Below are positions 33,510 through 42,224 of a stretch of 64,000 bases of DNA, one piece after another. The translations under genes were made by a program, and so were the position numbers. Origin of the DNA: JBHYDC01 sp051861205 (GTDB lineage: Bacteria > Pseudomonadota > Alphaproteobacteria > Rhizobiales > Pleomorphomonadaceae). Each line of letters starts with the position of its first letter. Within the stretch, counting starts at the first letter, position 1. The notes under the pieces were generated by a model. That model worked only from the letters and a program-made list of their open reading frames with translations. It was not told the origin of the DNA and did not search any database. The DNA is taken from positions 186,001-250,000 of the forward strand of contig JBHYDC010000002.1 of NCBI GenBank assembly GCA_051861205.1. The letters run 5' to 3'.

Positions 33510-34774
33510 GGGCGTTCTCTCGAAGCGTCGGCGGGTTCGGTTGGGTTCAAAAGCATGTCGGTAATGTGGACTTCCTGCTCCAGGAGCTCGCCCTTGAAGC
33601 GGTCCACCATGGCTTGGATGCCGAGGGTTAAGCTGGCGCGGTTGGCGACGAGGCTGCGGAATTGATCCTTCAGGCGATCGAGATCGAGCGCTTCGATGCT
33701 CTGGCAATAGGCGCCAAGGCCGGCCTCTTGGAGCAGCACGTCGTTCTTGCGGGCGTAGCCGATGGAGATGGTGGGTCGGCCGAGCTTCAGCGCGCAGATG
33801 ATGTTGTGAAAACGGGTGGCCACGACGACATCGGTTTTGGCGATCTGGCGTATCAGGTCACCGAGCGAGGCGATGGGGTCGGCTTCAAGATCGCCGGGGG
33901 GAATGATCGTGTCGGCGCGCAAGGTGAGAATGACGCGCCTCACCGTTTCGCGGTCGGCGGCGTCGCCCATCAGGATGCGGACGCGGTGCCCCTCGCCGAG
34001 CAGCCAATCGGCGAAGGTGCTGATCGTCTGGACGTAGCGGGTGTGGGTGGCGGCCCCGGCGGCGGGATCGTTGCGCCAGCCGTAATAGGCCATGACGCCG
34101 AGCCCGACGGTGAGCCGGCCGTTCGCCACGGGAGCCGCTTTGGGGGCCGGCAGCGCGAAGGCGAGATCGGGGTAGACGCGGTCGCCCGACGTGTCGAAGC
34201 CAATCGAGGTCATGAAATCGCGGGATTGCTCGTCGCGATAGGACCGGTAGTCGGCCAGCTTCACGGCGGCCTTCATGAGAACGCGGCTGATGCGGCTTTC
34301 AATCGGGCCGGCGCCGATGCTGACGAAGGCGACCTTCGCGCCGGCGATCCGGGCGGCGGCGCACCAGCCGAGGAGCACGCACGGCACGCCGAGCGGACCC
34401 TCGCCGAAATCGTCGAGAATGCCGGTGCCGGGGACGACGAACAGCGTGGTGCCGCGCAGCGCCCGGATGGCGCGGCGGAAGCTGACGATCCGGTGGGGAA
34501 AACCGGCGAGCAGCCGGTCGGCCTTTCCAAGCAGGCGGCTGCCGATGGGCGAATGTCCGATTGGCAGGGTAGAGACGCCGAAGGCTTGGCGGATCCGGTC
34601 CGGATCGGCGCAGACGCAGGTGATGCGTGCGGTGGGCACGCGTTTGCGCACCGCGATCAACATCGCTTCCAGCGATCCGTCGTTACCCGAATTGCCGTTT
34701 CCAAATAGGCCGAAGAAGGCGATGCGCGGACCTGATGCGGCGCGGGTGCGCCCTTGAAGCGTCATGTCGGTCAT
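33506..34774 (-). CDS. Polysaccharide pyruvyl transferase family protein
   Basis: A 422-residue protein of the CsaB/WcaK/ExoV-type pyruvyl transferase family, with the opening RIAFFGLFGNGNSGNDGSLEAML, the SIGAGPIESR segment, YRSYRDEQSRDF and the C-terminal VVATRFHNIICALKLGRPTISIGYARKND, which is the most conserved stretch. Such enzymes add a ketal-linked pyruvate from phosphoenolpyruvate to a sugar, giving the polymer acidity. The length exceeds simple CsaB but suits exopolysaccharide members. It overlaps both neighbours by four bases (flippase upstream, rfbC downstream), so these three leftward genes are translationally coupled. Confidence 0.88.
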   Translation of the reverse strand: MTDMTLQGRTRAASGPRIAFFGLFGNGNSGNDGSLEAMLIAVRKRVPTARITCVCADPDRIRQAFGVSTLPIGHSPIGSRLLGKADRLLAGFPHRIVSFRRAIRALRGTTLFVVPGTGILDDFGEGPLGVPCVLLGWCAAARIAGAKVAFVSIGAGPIESRISRVLMKAAVKLADYRSYRDEQSRDFMTSIGFDTSGDRVYPDLAFALPAPKAAPVANGRLTVGLGVMAYYGWRNDPAAGAATHTRYVQTISTFADWLLGEGHRVRILMGDAADRETVRRVILTLRADTIIPPGDLEADPIASLGDLIRQIAKTDVVVATRFHNIICALKLGRPTISIGYARKNDVLLQEAGLGAYCQSIEALDLDRLKDQFRSLVANRASLTLGIQAMVDRFKGELLEQEVHITDMLLNPTEPADASRERP

Positions 34775-36285
34775 GCGCTTTCCTTGGATGGGGGCCGCGT
34801 GAAGCGGGACCGGAGGGCGCCGGGGCGGACCGACCTGGTGGCAAGGTTCAGGAAGGTTTCAACCTCGGCAAGAACCGGGTGCTTGGCGAACCGGATGCCG
34901 GCGATCCAGCCGGCTGCGGCCAACACGCCGGCGAGCACGGTTTCGACGATCGTGAGGTCGAACTGGAAGCCGTTGAGGGCGACGAGTCCGGCCGGCCCCG
35001 CAGCGCTGAATAGCGAGACGATCGCGCTTGGCCCGATCGCGCCGATGAATTCGCGGCCGGTGAAGGGAACATGGCGGCGCACGAAGAAGAGCGACACCAC
35101 CATCTGGAACGGCAAGGCGAGAAACTGGCTCAGCGCGAGCGCTATCAGGCCGAAGGGGCTGGCGGCGGCAAGGATGATGGCTGCGATGGGCCGGCTGATC
35201 AGCGTTGAAACAAGGTTTTCCCGGATATGGCCGAGCGCGATCAGCACCGGCTGGGTGAGAATGACCGGGAACCAGAACAGACTGGCAAGGCACAGCACCT
35301 GCAAAAGCGGGATTGCCTCGCCCCACTGCGGACCGAGCACGATGTTGACGGCGGGGTGGGCGAGAAGGGCGAGCACGATCAGCGAGGGCCAGTGAAAGAC
35401 CGTGATGAAGGAGAGCGCCCGAAGATAGGGCTGCGAGAGCGGCTGGCCGGTGCGTGCCGCGATGCTGAGGGCGGGCAGCGCGATCGAATAAACGCCGCCC
35501 AAGATCACGCGGTCCGGCACGCCGCTGAGCACATTGGCCCGGTTGTAGATGCCGACCGAGGCGATCGGCAGGAAGCGCCCGATCAAGAGCTGCGGTAGCG
35601 CCTCATAGGCGCGGTCCATGACGATGGTGATGCCGTTGCAGCCCCCGAAGGCGAGGATGTCGCGGACGTTTTTCAGTGAGAAGCGGAAGATCCAGAAATC
35701 CGGACGATAGGCGAGCGTGATCACGAGCGTTGCAAGCGTGGCGGCCAGCGTGCCGCTGGCAAAGCTCATCACGCCGTAGCCGAGGAAGGCGAGCGTGATC
35801 ATCGTGACCGCCGCGAAGAAGCCGGTGGCGATGTTGACGACGGCCAAATCCGCGAACGCCATATCGCGGCGCATCAGCGTTGTGATTGGCAGTGCGAAGG
35901 GGTCGATGAGGGCGGCAATGGCGAGGATAACGAGAAACGGCACCAGCCTTGGATCGCCGTAGAACTCGGCGATCCAGATGCCGCCGCCCAAAAGGATGGC
36001 GGCGATGCCGATCGAGCAGATCATCAGCACCGTGAAGGCGGTGTGCACGTCGGAGCGGACGATTTCGCCGCGCTGGATGAGATAATCCGGCGTCACGAAC
36101 TGCCTGAGCGCAATCACCATGGCGGCGACGGAATTGCCGATCGCCGCGACGCCGATCTCGGCGGGCGAGAGCAGATGGGAGAGAACGGCGATCGTGACGA
36201 AGTTGATCGCGATGCCGACGTGCCGTTCGGCCGTGGCGAGAAATAAAGCCCGTCTGACGCTTGCCACCCCGTATCCCCGATCCAT
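34771..36285 (-). CDS. Lipopolysaccharide/EPS flippase, Wzx-like (MOP superfamily)
   Basis: A 504-residue polytopic protein with about 12 to 14 hydrophobic helices. The N-terminal RRALFLATAERHVGIAINFVTIAVLSHLLSPAEIGVAAIG is typical of the WzxC/TuaB branch of polysaccharide flippases. It would move the undecaprenyl-linked repeat unit across the inner membrane for the Wzy-like polymerase. I start at the ATG of MDRGYGVASVRR; an open frame continues about 94 codons further upstream through a Pro- and Arg-rich stretch that looks non-coding. It is the first gene of a coupled leftward set with the pyruvyl transferase and rfbC-like genes. Confidence 0.9.
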   Translation of the reverse strand: MDRGYGVASVRRALFLATAERHVGIAINFVTIAVLSHLLSPAEIGVAAIGNSVAAMVIALRQFVTPDYLIQRGEIVRSDVHTAFTVLMICSIGIAAILLGGGIWIAEFYGDPRLVPFLVILAIAALIDPFALPITTLMRRDMAFADLAVVNIATGFFAAVTMITLAFLGYGVMSFASGTLAATLATLVITLAYRPDFWIFRFSLKNVRDILAFGGCNGITIVMDRAYEALPQLLIGRFLPIASVGIYNRANVLSGVPDRVILGGVYSIALPALSIAARTGQPLSQPYLRALSFITVFHWPSLIVLALLAHPAVNIVLGPQWGEAIPLLQVLCLASLFWFPVILTQPVLIALGHIRENLVSTLISRPIAAIILAAASPFGLIALALSQFLALPFQMVVSLFFVRRHVPFTGREFIGAIGPSAIVSLFSAAGPAGLVALNGFQFDLTIVETVLAGVLAAAGWIAGIRFAKHPVLAEVETFLNLATRSVRPGALRSRFTRPPSKESA

Positions 36286-36500
36286 CGTTGACCCCGGCGT
36301 CCGGCGCCGGCAGGGGGAGAATAGTTTGGTTGCAGCGCGGGTTCCGGTCATCAGATCGGGCGTGCGCCTGCCGAACGGGCACCGAGGTCTACCCCTTCTG
36401 CGCGCTTGTCCGGCGGGGAGGACGACGGAAGAGTTCCGCATGATCGATGCCGCCGGGCCGTGTTCGGTCGTGTTCGTCGGGGCGCGAGAGGAGGGGAGCG

Positions 36501-37481
36501 ATGGCAAGCGTCGATGTGGTGGTGCCATCCTTCCAATACGGCCGCTATCTCGCCGACTGCGTGGCAAGCATCCTCGGTCAGGAGGGTGTCGACGTGCGCG
36601 TGCTCATCGTCGACAACGCCTCAACCGACGGCAGCGCGGACATCGCGCGGGACTTGGCGCACCGCGACGGGCGCGTGGAGGTGGTCGCGCGCAGCCGCAA
36701 CCTTGGTCCGCACGCCTCCTTCAACGCAGGTGTCGCTTGGGCGGCGGCCGATTACTTTCTGATCTTGTGCGCCGATGATCTCTTGGCGCCCGGCGCGCTC
36801 GCCCGCGCGGCCGGGGTGATGGACCGGCACCCGGACGTGCATCTGAGCTTCGGGCGGGCAACCGCGATCGGGCCGGATGACCCGCTTCCCAGTTCGCTTG
36901 GTGACGCGGGCGAGGCCGAATGGCGGGTGATGAGTGGCGACGCGCTGTTGCGCCGCTTCTGCGGTACCGGCCGCAATCCGCTGCCCGGCCCGACCTGCGT
37001 GGTGCGCACGTCGGTCCAAAAGGCGGCCGGGATTTACCGGCCGGAGCTGACCCACACCGACGACATGGAACTCTGGATGCGGTTCACCTGCCATGGCGGC
37101 GCGGCCGAGACGGATGCGGTGCAGGCGTTTCAGCGCGTGCATGGCCATAATCAGTCGGCGACGGTGGCCGATATCCAGCTTTGGAACCTTCAATTCGAAG
37201 CGGCTTTCGAAAGCTTTTTTTCGCGCGAGGGGGCGGCGCTGCCAAACACGCGCGCCTATCGCGACATGGCCCGCCGCAGCCTCGGCGAGCGGGCCTATTG
37301 GTCGGCTTTCGCGCATCTGGCGCGCGGGGAGGGAAAGACCGCGCTGGCGCTGGCCAAGTTCGCTATCCGGCTTGCGCCAAGCACGCTGGCTTTGCCGCCG
37401 CTCGGCTATCTCCTGCGGCGGCGGCAAGGCGCGGGCGGGCGGTGGAGCGGGCTCGAAGCCGGCGAGCCCCGGCCGTCCTGA
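36501..37481 (+). CDS. Glycosyltransferase family 2
   Basis: A 326-residue GT-A enzyme. MASVDVVVPSFQYGRYLADCVASIL begins the nucleotide-binding half, VLIVDNASTDGSADIA provides the first Asp region, and LILCADDLLAPGAL (about residue 90) is the DxD-like metal site. TDDMELWMRFTCHGG (about 193-207) carries the ED/DD catalytic base region. The donor and acceptor sugars are unknown. A purine-rich GAGGAGGGG binding site precedes the ATG. It is divergent from the flippase gene and is followed by a dispersed repeat and the GH140-like gene. Confidence 0.88.
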   Translation: MASVDVVVPSFQYGRYLADCVASILGQEGVDVRVLIVDNASTDGSADIARDLAHRDGRVEVVARSRNLGPHASFNAGVAWAAADYFLILCADDLLAPGALARAAGVMDRHPDVHLSFGRATAIGPDDPLPSSLGDAGEAEWRVMSGDALLRRFCGTGRNPLPGPTCVVRTSVQKAAGIYRPELTHTDDMELWMRFTCHGGAAETDAVQAFQRVHGHNQSATVADIQLWNLQFEAAFESFFSREGAALPNTRAYRDMARRSLGERAYWSAFAHLARGEGKTALALAKFAIRLAPSTLALPPLGYLLRRRQGAGGRWSGLEAGEPRPS

Positions 37482-37502
37482 CGGGCAAAGGGGGGCCGAA
37501 CT

Positions 37503-37549
37503 CTGGAGTGTTTGCCCATCAAGTGCATGGACGAGGAAACGCTTTAGGA
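37503..37549. repeat. Dispersed AGAGCG-type palindromic repeat, copy 4
   Basis: Begins TCTGGAGTGTTTGCCCATCAAGTG and ends GAGGAAACGCTTTAGG, an imperfect inverted repeat of the same family as the copies at 9338, 10626, 19169 and 46884. It fills most of the gap between the glycosyltransferase and the GH140-like gene. Confidence 0.55.
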
Positions 37550-37566
37550 AAAGAGGAGGCCGCGAC

Positions 37567-38964
37567 ATGACGCTCAAGCGTTTTCTTGGCGCCTTGCTCG
37601 GCGCGATGCTGGCGATGTGCGTCGGCGCGCCGGACGGCGCGGGTACGGCCGTTGCGGCGGGCACTGCTTGGCCGATCAGACCGAGCGCGGACAAGCGGTC
37701 TTTCGTCGATGCGAAGGGGGTGCCGGTTTTGCTTGTCGGCGATACGGCTTGGTCGCTGATCGTGGAACTCTCCGACGCCGATACGCTGCGCTATCTCGAC
37801 GATCGCAGGGCGCGCGGGGTGAACCTGATCCTCGTCAATTTGATCGAGCACCAGTTCTCCTCGCACCAGCCGCCCTGGCGGACGGCCAAGGGCGTGCTGC
37901 CGTTTTCGAACGTCAATGATTTCAGCACGCTCGCTAAAGCCTATCTCGATCGGGTCGAATGGGTGGTGAAAGCGGCGGCGAACCGGGGTATCGGGGTTCT
38001 GCTGGTGCCGGCCTATGTCGGCATCGGCTGCGGGGGGCAGGGCTGGTGCGCTGAAATGCGGGCGAACGGGCCGGCGCGGCTGAAAGCCTACGGCCGGCTC
38101 TTGGGCACGCGGCTGCGGGCCTATCCCAATGTGATCTGGACGCACGGGGGCGATACCACACCCTCCGATAGCGATCTGAAGTTGGTGCTCGCGATCAAGG
38201 CGGGGATCGACGAGACCGTCCCCGCTGCGATGCACGCCTATCACTGGGGTTCGGGCGATGCGCCCGCGGCCGACAAGCGGCTGACGGACATCGATATCGA
38301 CACGATCTATTCCTACGAAACCGGGACGCAGCACCGGCCGGGGCTGGCGGCGCGGGCGCTGAATGCGGGCGTGAGGCCGTTCATTTTCATTGAGGGCACC
38401 TATGAAAACGAGCATGGGGCCTCGCCCGCCACTTGGCGCGAGCAGATGTATGGTCCGATTTTGACCGGCGGGGCGGGTTTTGTATTCGGGAACTATCCGA
38501 TCTGGCCGTTCGCAGCGCCCGGCGCTCCGAATTACGGCTTCGGCGACGGCAAATTCGCGAAAGGCTGGACGGAGGCGCTGGGCGGTCCGGGATCGCGCGA
38601 TCTGGCGCGCGCGGCGGGTTTTTTCAGGGGACTGAGGTGGTATTCGCTCCAGCCGGACTTGGACGGCGTGCTTCTCACCGCCGGCGCCGGCCGCCAGGGC
38701 TTGGCCGATTATGCCGTGATGACGCGGAGCGCGGATAAACGGCTCGCGGTCGGTTATTTCCCGTCGCGGCGGACCTTCACGATCGATTTGAGGCAGATGG
38801 CCGGGAGCTTGGTGGAGGCCCGCTGGTTCAGCCCGGCGAGTGGGAAATACAACCGGATTTCCGGCAGTCCCTTCTCAACAGAGCGGGCGCGGACCTTCAC
38901 CTCGCCGGGACCCCGCACCGACGGTACGAGCGACTGGATCCTGCTGCTTGAGCGGCTGTCTTGA
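37567..38964 (+). CDS. Secreted DUF4038 (GH140 apiosidase-like) glycoside hydrolase
   Basis: A 465-residue exported protein. A signal peptide spans about residues 1-31. The (beta/alpha)8 DUF4038 domain covers about 35-365: PVLLVGDTAWSLI, RARGVNLILVNLIEHQF, IWTHGGDTTPSD and PFIFIEGTYENEHGA, with Asp196 and Glu276 as likely catalytic acids by family position. A small C-terminal beta domain (collagen-binding-2-like) follows with YAVMTRSADKRLAVGYFPS. Known GH140 members cleave apiose-containing side chains of pectin. In a biosynthetic cluster it more likely trims or releases the organism's own polymer. The start is fixed by a strong GAGGAGG binding site; a longer upstream frame overlaps the previous gene and is spurious. 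Confidence 0.85.
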   Translation: MTLKRFLGALLGAMLAMCVGAPDGAGTAVAAGTAWPIRPSADKRSFVDAKGVPVLLVGDTAWSLIVELSDADTLRYLDDRRARGVNLILVNLIEHQFSSHQPPWRTAKGVLPFSNVNDFSTLAKAYLDRVEWVVKAAANRGIGVLLVPAYVGIGCGGQGWCAEMRANGPARLKAYGRLLGTRLRAYPNVIWTHGGDTTPSDSDLKLVLAIKAGIDETVPAAMHAYHWGSGDAPAADKRLTDIDIDTIYSYETGTQHRPGLAARALNAGVRPFIFIEGTYENEHGASPATWREQMYGPILTGGAGFVFGNYPIWPFAAPGAPNYGFGDGKFAKGWTEALGGPGSRDLARAAGFFRGLRWYSLQPDLDGVLLTAGAGRQGLADYAVMTRSADKRLAVGYFPSRRTFTIDLRQMAGSLVEARWFSPASGKYNRISGSPFSTERARTFTSPGPRTDGTSDWILLLERLS

Positions 38965-39200
38965 CGCTTATCCCTAGCAAAGCTGCCGCCCCCATGCCGG
39001 GGCCGCTACCACCTCTGGCTAAGACGGCTAGCCGCCCGGCACCCCCCGCTTCGACCGCATGCCCGGCTCGCCCGCTTCACCGACCCGACTAGAGTGATCG
39101 CGTCTGGACCCGGCCGCTTCGGCCCGCCGGACGAAACATGGATCGCGCGCATGCCCGAACCGCTTCAAGCGGGGACATGCGCCGGGCGAGGAGCCTTGGC

Positions 39201-40493
39201 ATGGATGCCCTGACGACCGGTTCGCATACCCATTCCGCCGTTGAGGGAGGCCCGCATTGCCGCCTCTGCGGAACGCGGCTGACCCATAGCTTCGCCAATC
39301 TCGGCATGTCGCCGCTCTGCGAAAGCTTCGTGGCGGCGGACCGGGCGGACGAGATGGAGCCCTATTATCCGCTGCATGCGCTGGTGTGCGAGAGCTGCTT
39401 CCTGGTGCAGCTCAACGAGTATGTGAGCCCGGAGCATATCTTCACCGAATACGCGTATTTTTCATCCTATTCGACGTCGTGGGTGGCTCACGCCAAGGCC
39501 TATTGCGAGATGATCGCGGCGCGGCTGGGGCTTGGCGCGGATAGCCTTGCGGTGGAGCTTGCAAGCAACGACGGCTATCTGCTCCAGCATTTTCCAGCCC
39601 TCGGTGTGCCGATCCTCGGGATCGAGCCGGCGGCGAATGTGGCGGCGGTCGCGGTTAAGGCCGGGGTGCCGACGCGGGTGGACTTTTTCGGGGTGCGGCT
39701 GGCCGAGGCAATGGTGGCGGAGGGCCTTGGGGCGGACCTCATCATCGGCAACAACGTGCTCGCGCAGGTGCCCGACCTCAACGACTTCGTGGCGGGAATG
39801 GCGATCCTCCTGAAGCCGGAGGGGGTGGTGACGCTGGAGTTTCCGCATCTGGAAAAGCTGATCGCGGAGAACCAGTTCGATACGATCTACCACGAGCATT
39901 TCTCTTACTTCTCGCTGATCACGGTGCGGACCATGGCCGAGCGCCACGGCCTCGTGGTGATCGATGTGGAGGAAATCCCGACGCATGGCGGGTCGCTGCG
40001 GGTCTATCTGGCGCGGCCGGATTCCTCGCATCCGGTGTCGGAGGCGGTGGGGGCGCTGATCGCGCGGGAGGAGGCGTCCGGTTTCCGCGATCTTGCGACC
40101 TATGCGGCGTTTGGCGAGAAGGTGCGGCGCACCAAGCGCAATCTTCTCGCCTTCCTGATCGCGGCCAAGAACGAGGGCAAGACGATCTGCGGCTACGGCG
40201 CGCCCGGAAAAGGCAACACGCTGCTCAACTATTGCGGCATCGGGCCCGATTTCCTGGACTTCACGGTGGACCGCAACCCCTACAAGCACGGGCGCTTTAC
40301 GCCCGGCATGCGGATTCCGATCAAGCCGGTGGAGGCGCTTGCCGAGGCAAAGCCCGATCTCGTGCTGATCCTGCCGTGGAACCTCAAGACCGAAATCGTG
40401 TCGCAAATGCGCGGCATCGGCGAATGGGGCGGCAAGTTCGTGGTGCCGATCCCCGAGGTGGCCGTGATCGATCCCAAGGAGGTCTCGCCATGA
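39201..40493 (+). CDS. Zinc-type C-methyltransferase for nucleotide sugars
   Basis: A 430-residue protein of the TylC3/NovU-type sugar C-methyltransferase family. The N-terminal zinc-binding part has Cys20, Cys23, Cys63 and Cys66; the SAM domain has AVELASNDGYLLQHF and GNNVLAQVPDLNDFV; and IYHEHFSYFSLITV is the conserved active-site block with the HEH histidines. The C-terminal part (ICGYGAPGKGNTLLNYCGI ... LILPWNLKTEI) completes the three-domain layout. Known members methylate a carbon next to a keto group in dTDP- or CDP-sugars. I start at the ATG with a GAGGAG site. It is coupled by a four-base overlap to the cytidylyltransferase gene, suggesting a CDP-linked substrate. Confidence 0.88.
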   Translation: MDALTTGSHTHSAVEGGPHCRLCGTRLTHSFANLGMSPLCESFVAADRADEMEPYYPLHALVCESCFLVQLNEYVSPEHIFTEYAYFSSYSTSWVAHAKAYCEMIAARLGLGADSLAVELASNDGYLLQHFPALGVPILGIEPAANVAAVAVKAGVPTRVDFFGVRLAEAMVAEGLGADLIIGNNVLAQVPDLNDFVAGMAILLKPEGVVTLEFPHLEKLIAENQFDTIYHEHFSYFSLITVRTMAERHGLVVIDVEEIPTHGGSLRVYLARPDSSHPVSEAVGALIAREEASGFRDLATYAAFGEKVRRTKRNLLAFLIAAKNEGKTICGYGAPGKGNTLLNYCGIGPDFLDFTVDRNPYKHGRFTPGMRIPIKPVEALAEAKPDLVLILPWNLKTEIVSQMRGIGEWGGKFVVPIPEVAVIDPKEVSP

Positions 40494-41305
40494 AAGTCGT
40501 GTTGTTCTGCGGCGGGCTTGGAACTCGGATCCGGGAATATTCCGAGGCGGTGCCCAAGCCCATGATCCCGGTCGGGCATCAGCCGATCCTGTGGCATGTG
40601 ATGCAGTATTACAGCGATTACGGGCACAAGGACTTCGTGCTTTGCCTTGGCTACAAGGCCAACATCGTCAAGGAGTTCTTCCTGAACTACCGGCCGCAGA
40701 CCTATGCGGACTGCGTGGTTTCGGAAGGCGGAGGCCGGGTGGAGCTCTTGGAGGAGCCGCCGGTCGATTGGCGCATCACGCTGATCGACACGGGGATCTG
40801 GCGCAATATCGGCGAACGGCTGTGGGCGGTGCGCGATCAGGTGAAGGGCGAGGAGATGTTTCTCGCCAACTATAGCGACGGGCTGACCGACCTCAACCTC
40901 GACGACGCGGTGGCGCGCTTCAAGGCGAGCGGCAAGATCGCCTGTTTCCTGGCGGTGCGGCCGCCGCTGACCTATCACCTCGCCGACATCGACGGCGAGG
41001 GGCGCGTCAAGGCGTTCCAGAGTTCGGACCGGTCGGACATCTGGATCAACGGGGGCTATTTCATCTTCCGCCGGGAGATTTTCGACTATATGCGCGAGGG
41101 CGAGGAACTGGTGCTCGACCCCTTCGCCCGGCTGATCGCGGATGATCAGTTGATGGCCCTCAAGCATGAGGGATTCTGGCGTTCGATGGACACGCTGAAG
41201 GATCGCCAGATCCTTGAGGACATGGTGGAGAACGGCAAGACCCCCTGGCGCCCGCAGCCGGTGATGCAGGAGCGCGCATCGGTCCTGGCGGTGGCCGGAT
41301 CATGA
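40490..41305 (+). CDS. rfbF: Glucose-1-phosphate cytidylyltransferase
   Basis: A 271-residue nucleotidyltransferase with the N-terminal FCGGLGTRIREYSEAVPKPM signature loop, MIPVGHQPILWHVMQYYSDYGHKDFVLCLGYKA, and the late INGGYFIFRREIFDYM and FWRSMDTLKDRQILEDM segments that mark RfbF/AscA/DdhA enzymes making CDP-glucose from glucose-1-phosphate and CTP. An AAGGAGG binding site precedes the ATG, which overlaps the upstream stop. The expected next enzyme, CDP-glucose 4,6-dehydratase, is not recognisable in the window. The PIG-L gene overlaps its end by four bases. Confidence 0.9.
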   Translation: MKVVLFCGGLGTRIREYSEAVPKPMIPVGHQPILWHVMQYYSDYGHKDFVLCLGYKANIVKEFFLNYRPQTYADCVVSEGGGRVELLEEPPVDWRITLIDTGIWRNIGERLWAVRDQVKGEEMFLANYSDGLTDLNLDDAVARFKASGKIACFLAVRPPLTYHLADIDGEGRVKAFQSSDRSDIWINGGYFIFRREIFDYMREGEELVLDPFARLIADDQLMALKHEGFWRSMDTLKDRQILEDMVENGKTPWRPQPVMQERASVLAVAGS

Positions 41306-41964
41306 TGCCGCTGACGGTGGTGCAGCCGGGCGAACGGCTGCGGCTCCTCTGCCTCGGCGCGCATTCCGACGACATCGAGATCGGGGCAGGGGCGACGATC
41401 CTTGGCTGGATTGCAGCGGGTGCGCAGGTCGAGGTGGTGTGGACGGTTCTCTCCGCGCCGGGCGCGCGAGCAGGGGAAGCGGAAGCCTCGGCGGCGGCCT
41501 TTCTCGCCGGAGCGGCGGACCGCCGGATCGAACTGCACGGCTTCGAGGACGGGCTGTTTCCCCAGGAGGTGCGCGGCCTCAAAGCGGCGCTGATCGATAT
41601 CCGCGACCGGTTCCGGCCGGACGTGATCCTGACCCATCGGCGGGATGACGCCCATCAGGATCACCGGACGGTCGGGGATCTCACCTGGAACATTTTCCGC
41701 AACCATATGATTCTTGAATATGAGATTCCGAAATGGGACGGCGATCTCGGTCGGCCGAATGTCTACGCGCCGGCAACCGCCGCGCTCATGGAGCGGAAGA
41801 TCGCGTTGCTCGATGCCCATTTCGGGTCGCAGCGCTCCAAGGACTGGTTCGACGGGGAGACGTTTCGCGGGCTCGCGCGCCTGCGGGGCATGGAATGCCG
41901 TGCGCCCGAGCGCTTCGCGGAAGGCTTCTTCGTTTCCAAGGCGGTTTTTGCGGTCGGCGGATAG
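41302..41964 (+). CDS. PIG-L family deacetylase
   Basis: A 220-residue zinc-dependent LmbE/PIG-L deacetylase. The motif GAHSDDIEIGAGA (about residues 19-31) gives the His and Asp-Asp pair that bind zinc and act as base, and THRRDDAHQDHR (about 112-123) supplies the further histidines. Members remove N-acetyl groups from sugars such as GlcNAc-inositol derivatives or activated amino sugars. Coupled to the C-methyltransferase and cytidylyltransferase genes, it probably deacetylates an N-acylated intermediate or polymer unit. It is the last gene of this three-gene set. Confidence 0.88.
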   Translation: MMPLTVVQPGERLRLLCLGAHSDDIEIGAGATILGWIAAGAQVEVVWTVLSAPGARAGEAEASAAAFLAGAADRRIELHGFEDGLFPQEVRGLKAALIDIRDRFRPDVILTHRRDDAHQDHRTVGDLTWNIFRNHMILEYEIPKWDGDLGRPNVYAPATAALMERKIALLDAHFGSQRSKDWFDGETFRGLARLRGMECRAPERFAEGFFVSKAVFAVGG

Positions 41965-41999
41965 AGGCCGCCGTCTTCAAGCAGAGGAGGATTGAAACC

Positions 42000-42224
42000 G
42001 TGCGGTCCAGGCCGAGCAAGTTCGATGAGACGACGCGCGACGAGGTTTGCAGGCTCGTCGCATCCGGGGAACCTTTGGTCCGGGCTTGCAGCCGGCCGAG
42101 AATGCCGTCCGTGCCCGTGGTTCACCGCTGGTGCCAGACCGACGACCGTTACCGGGCGCGGTTTGAAGCGGCGAGAGCGGCGGGAAGATTGCTCATCACC
42201 AAGGCGAGCGAACCGAACGCCTGA
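42000..42224 (+). CDS. Small HTH protein resembling the N-terminus of phage terminase small subunits
   Basis: A 74-residue frame beginning at GTG with a strong GAGGAGG binding site nine bases upstream. The segment RDEVCRLVASGEPLVRACSRPRMP followed by VVHRWCQTDDRYRARFEAARAAG has the helix-turn-helix pattern of terminase small-subunit-like proteins (CxxIAxGESLRxIC...PSxxTVxRW). It is much shorter than a full terminase small subunit and no other phage gene is near, so it may be a remnant or a stand-alone regulator. It lies 35 bases after the PIG-L gene and overlaps the leftward hypothetical gene by 76 bases. Confidence 0.5.
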   Translation: MRSRPSKFDETTRDEVCRLVASGEPLVRACSRPRMPSVPVVHRWCQTDDRYRARFEAARAAGRLLITKASEPNA

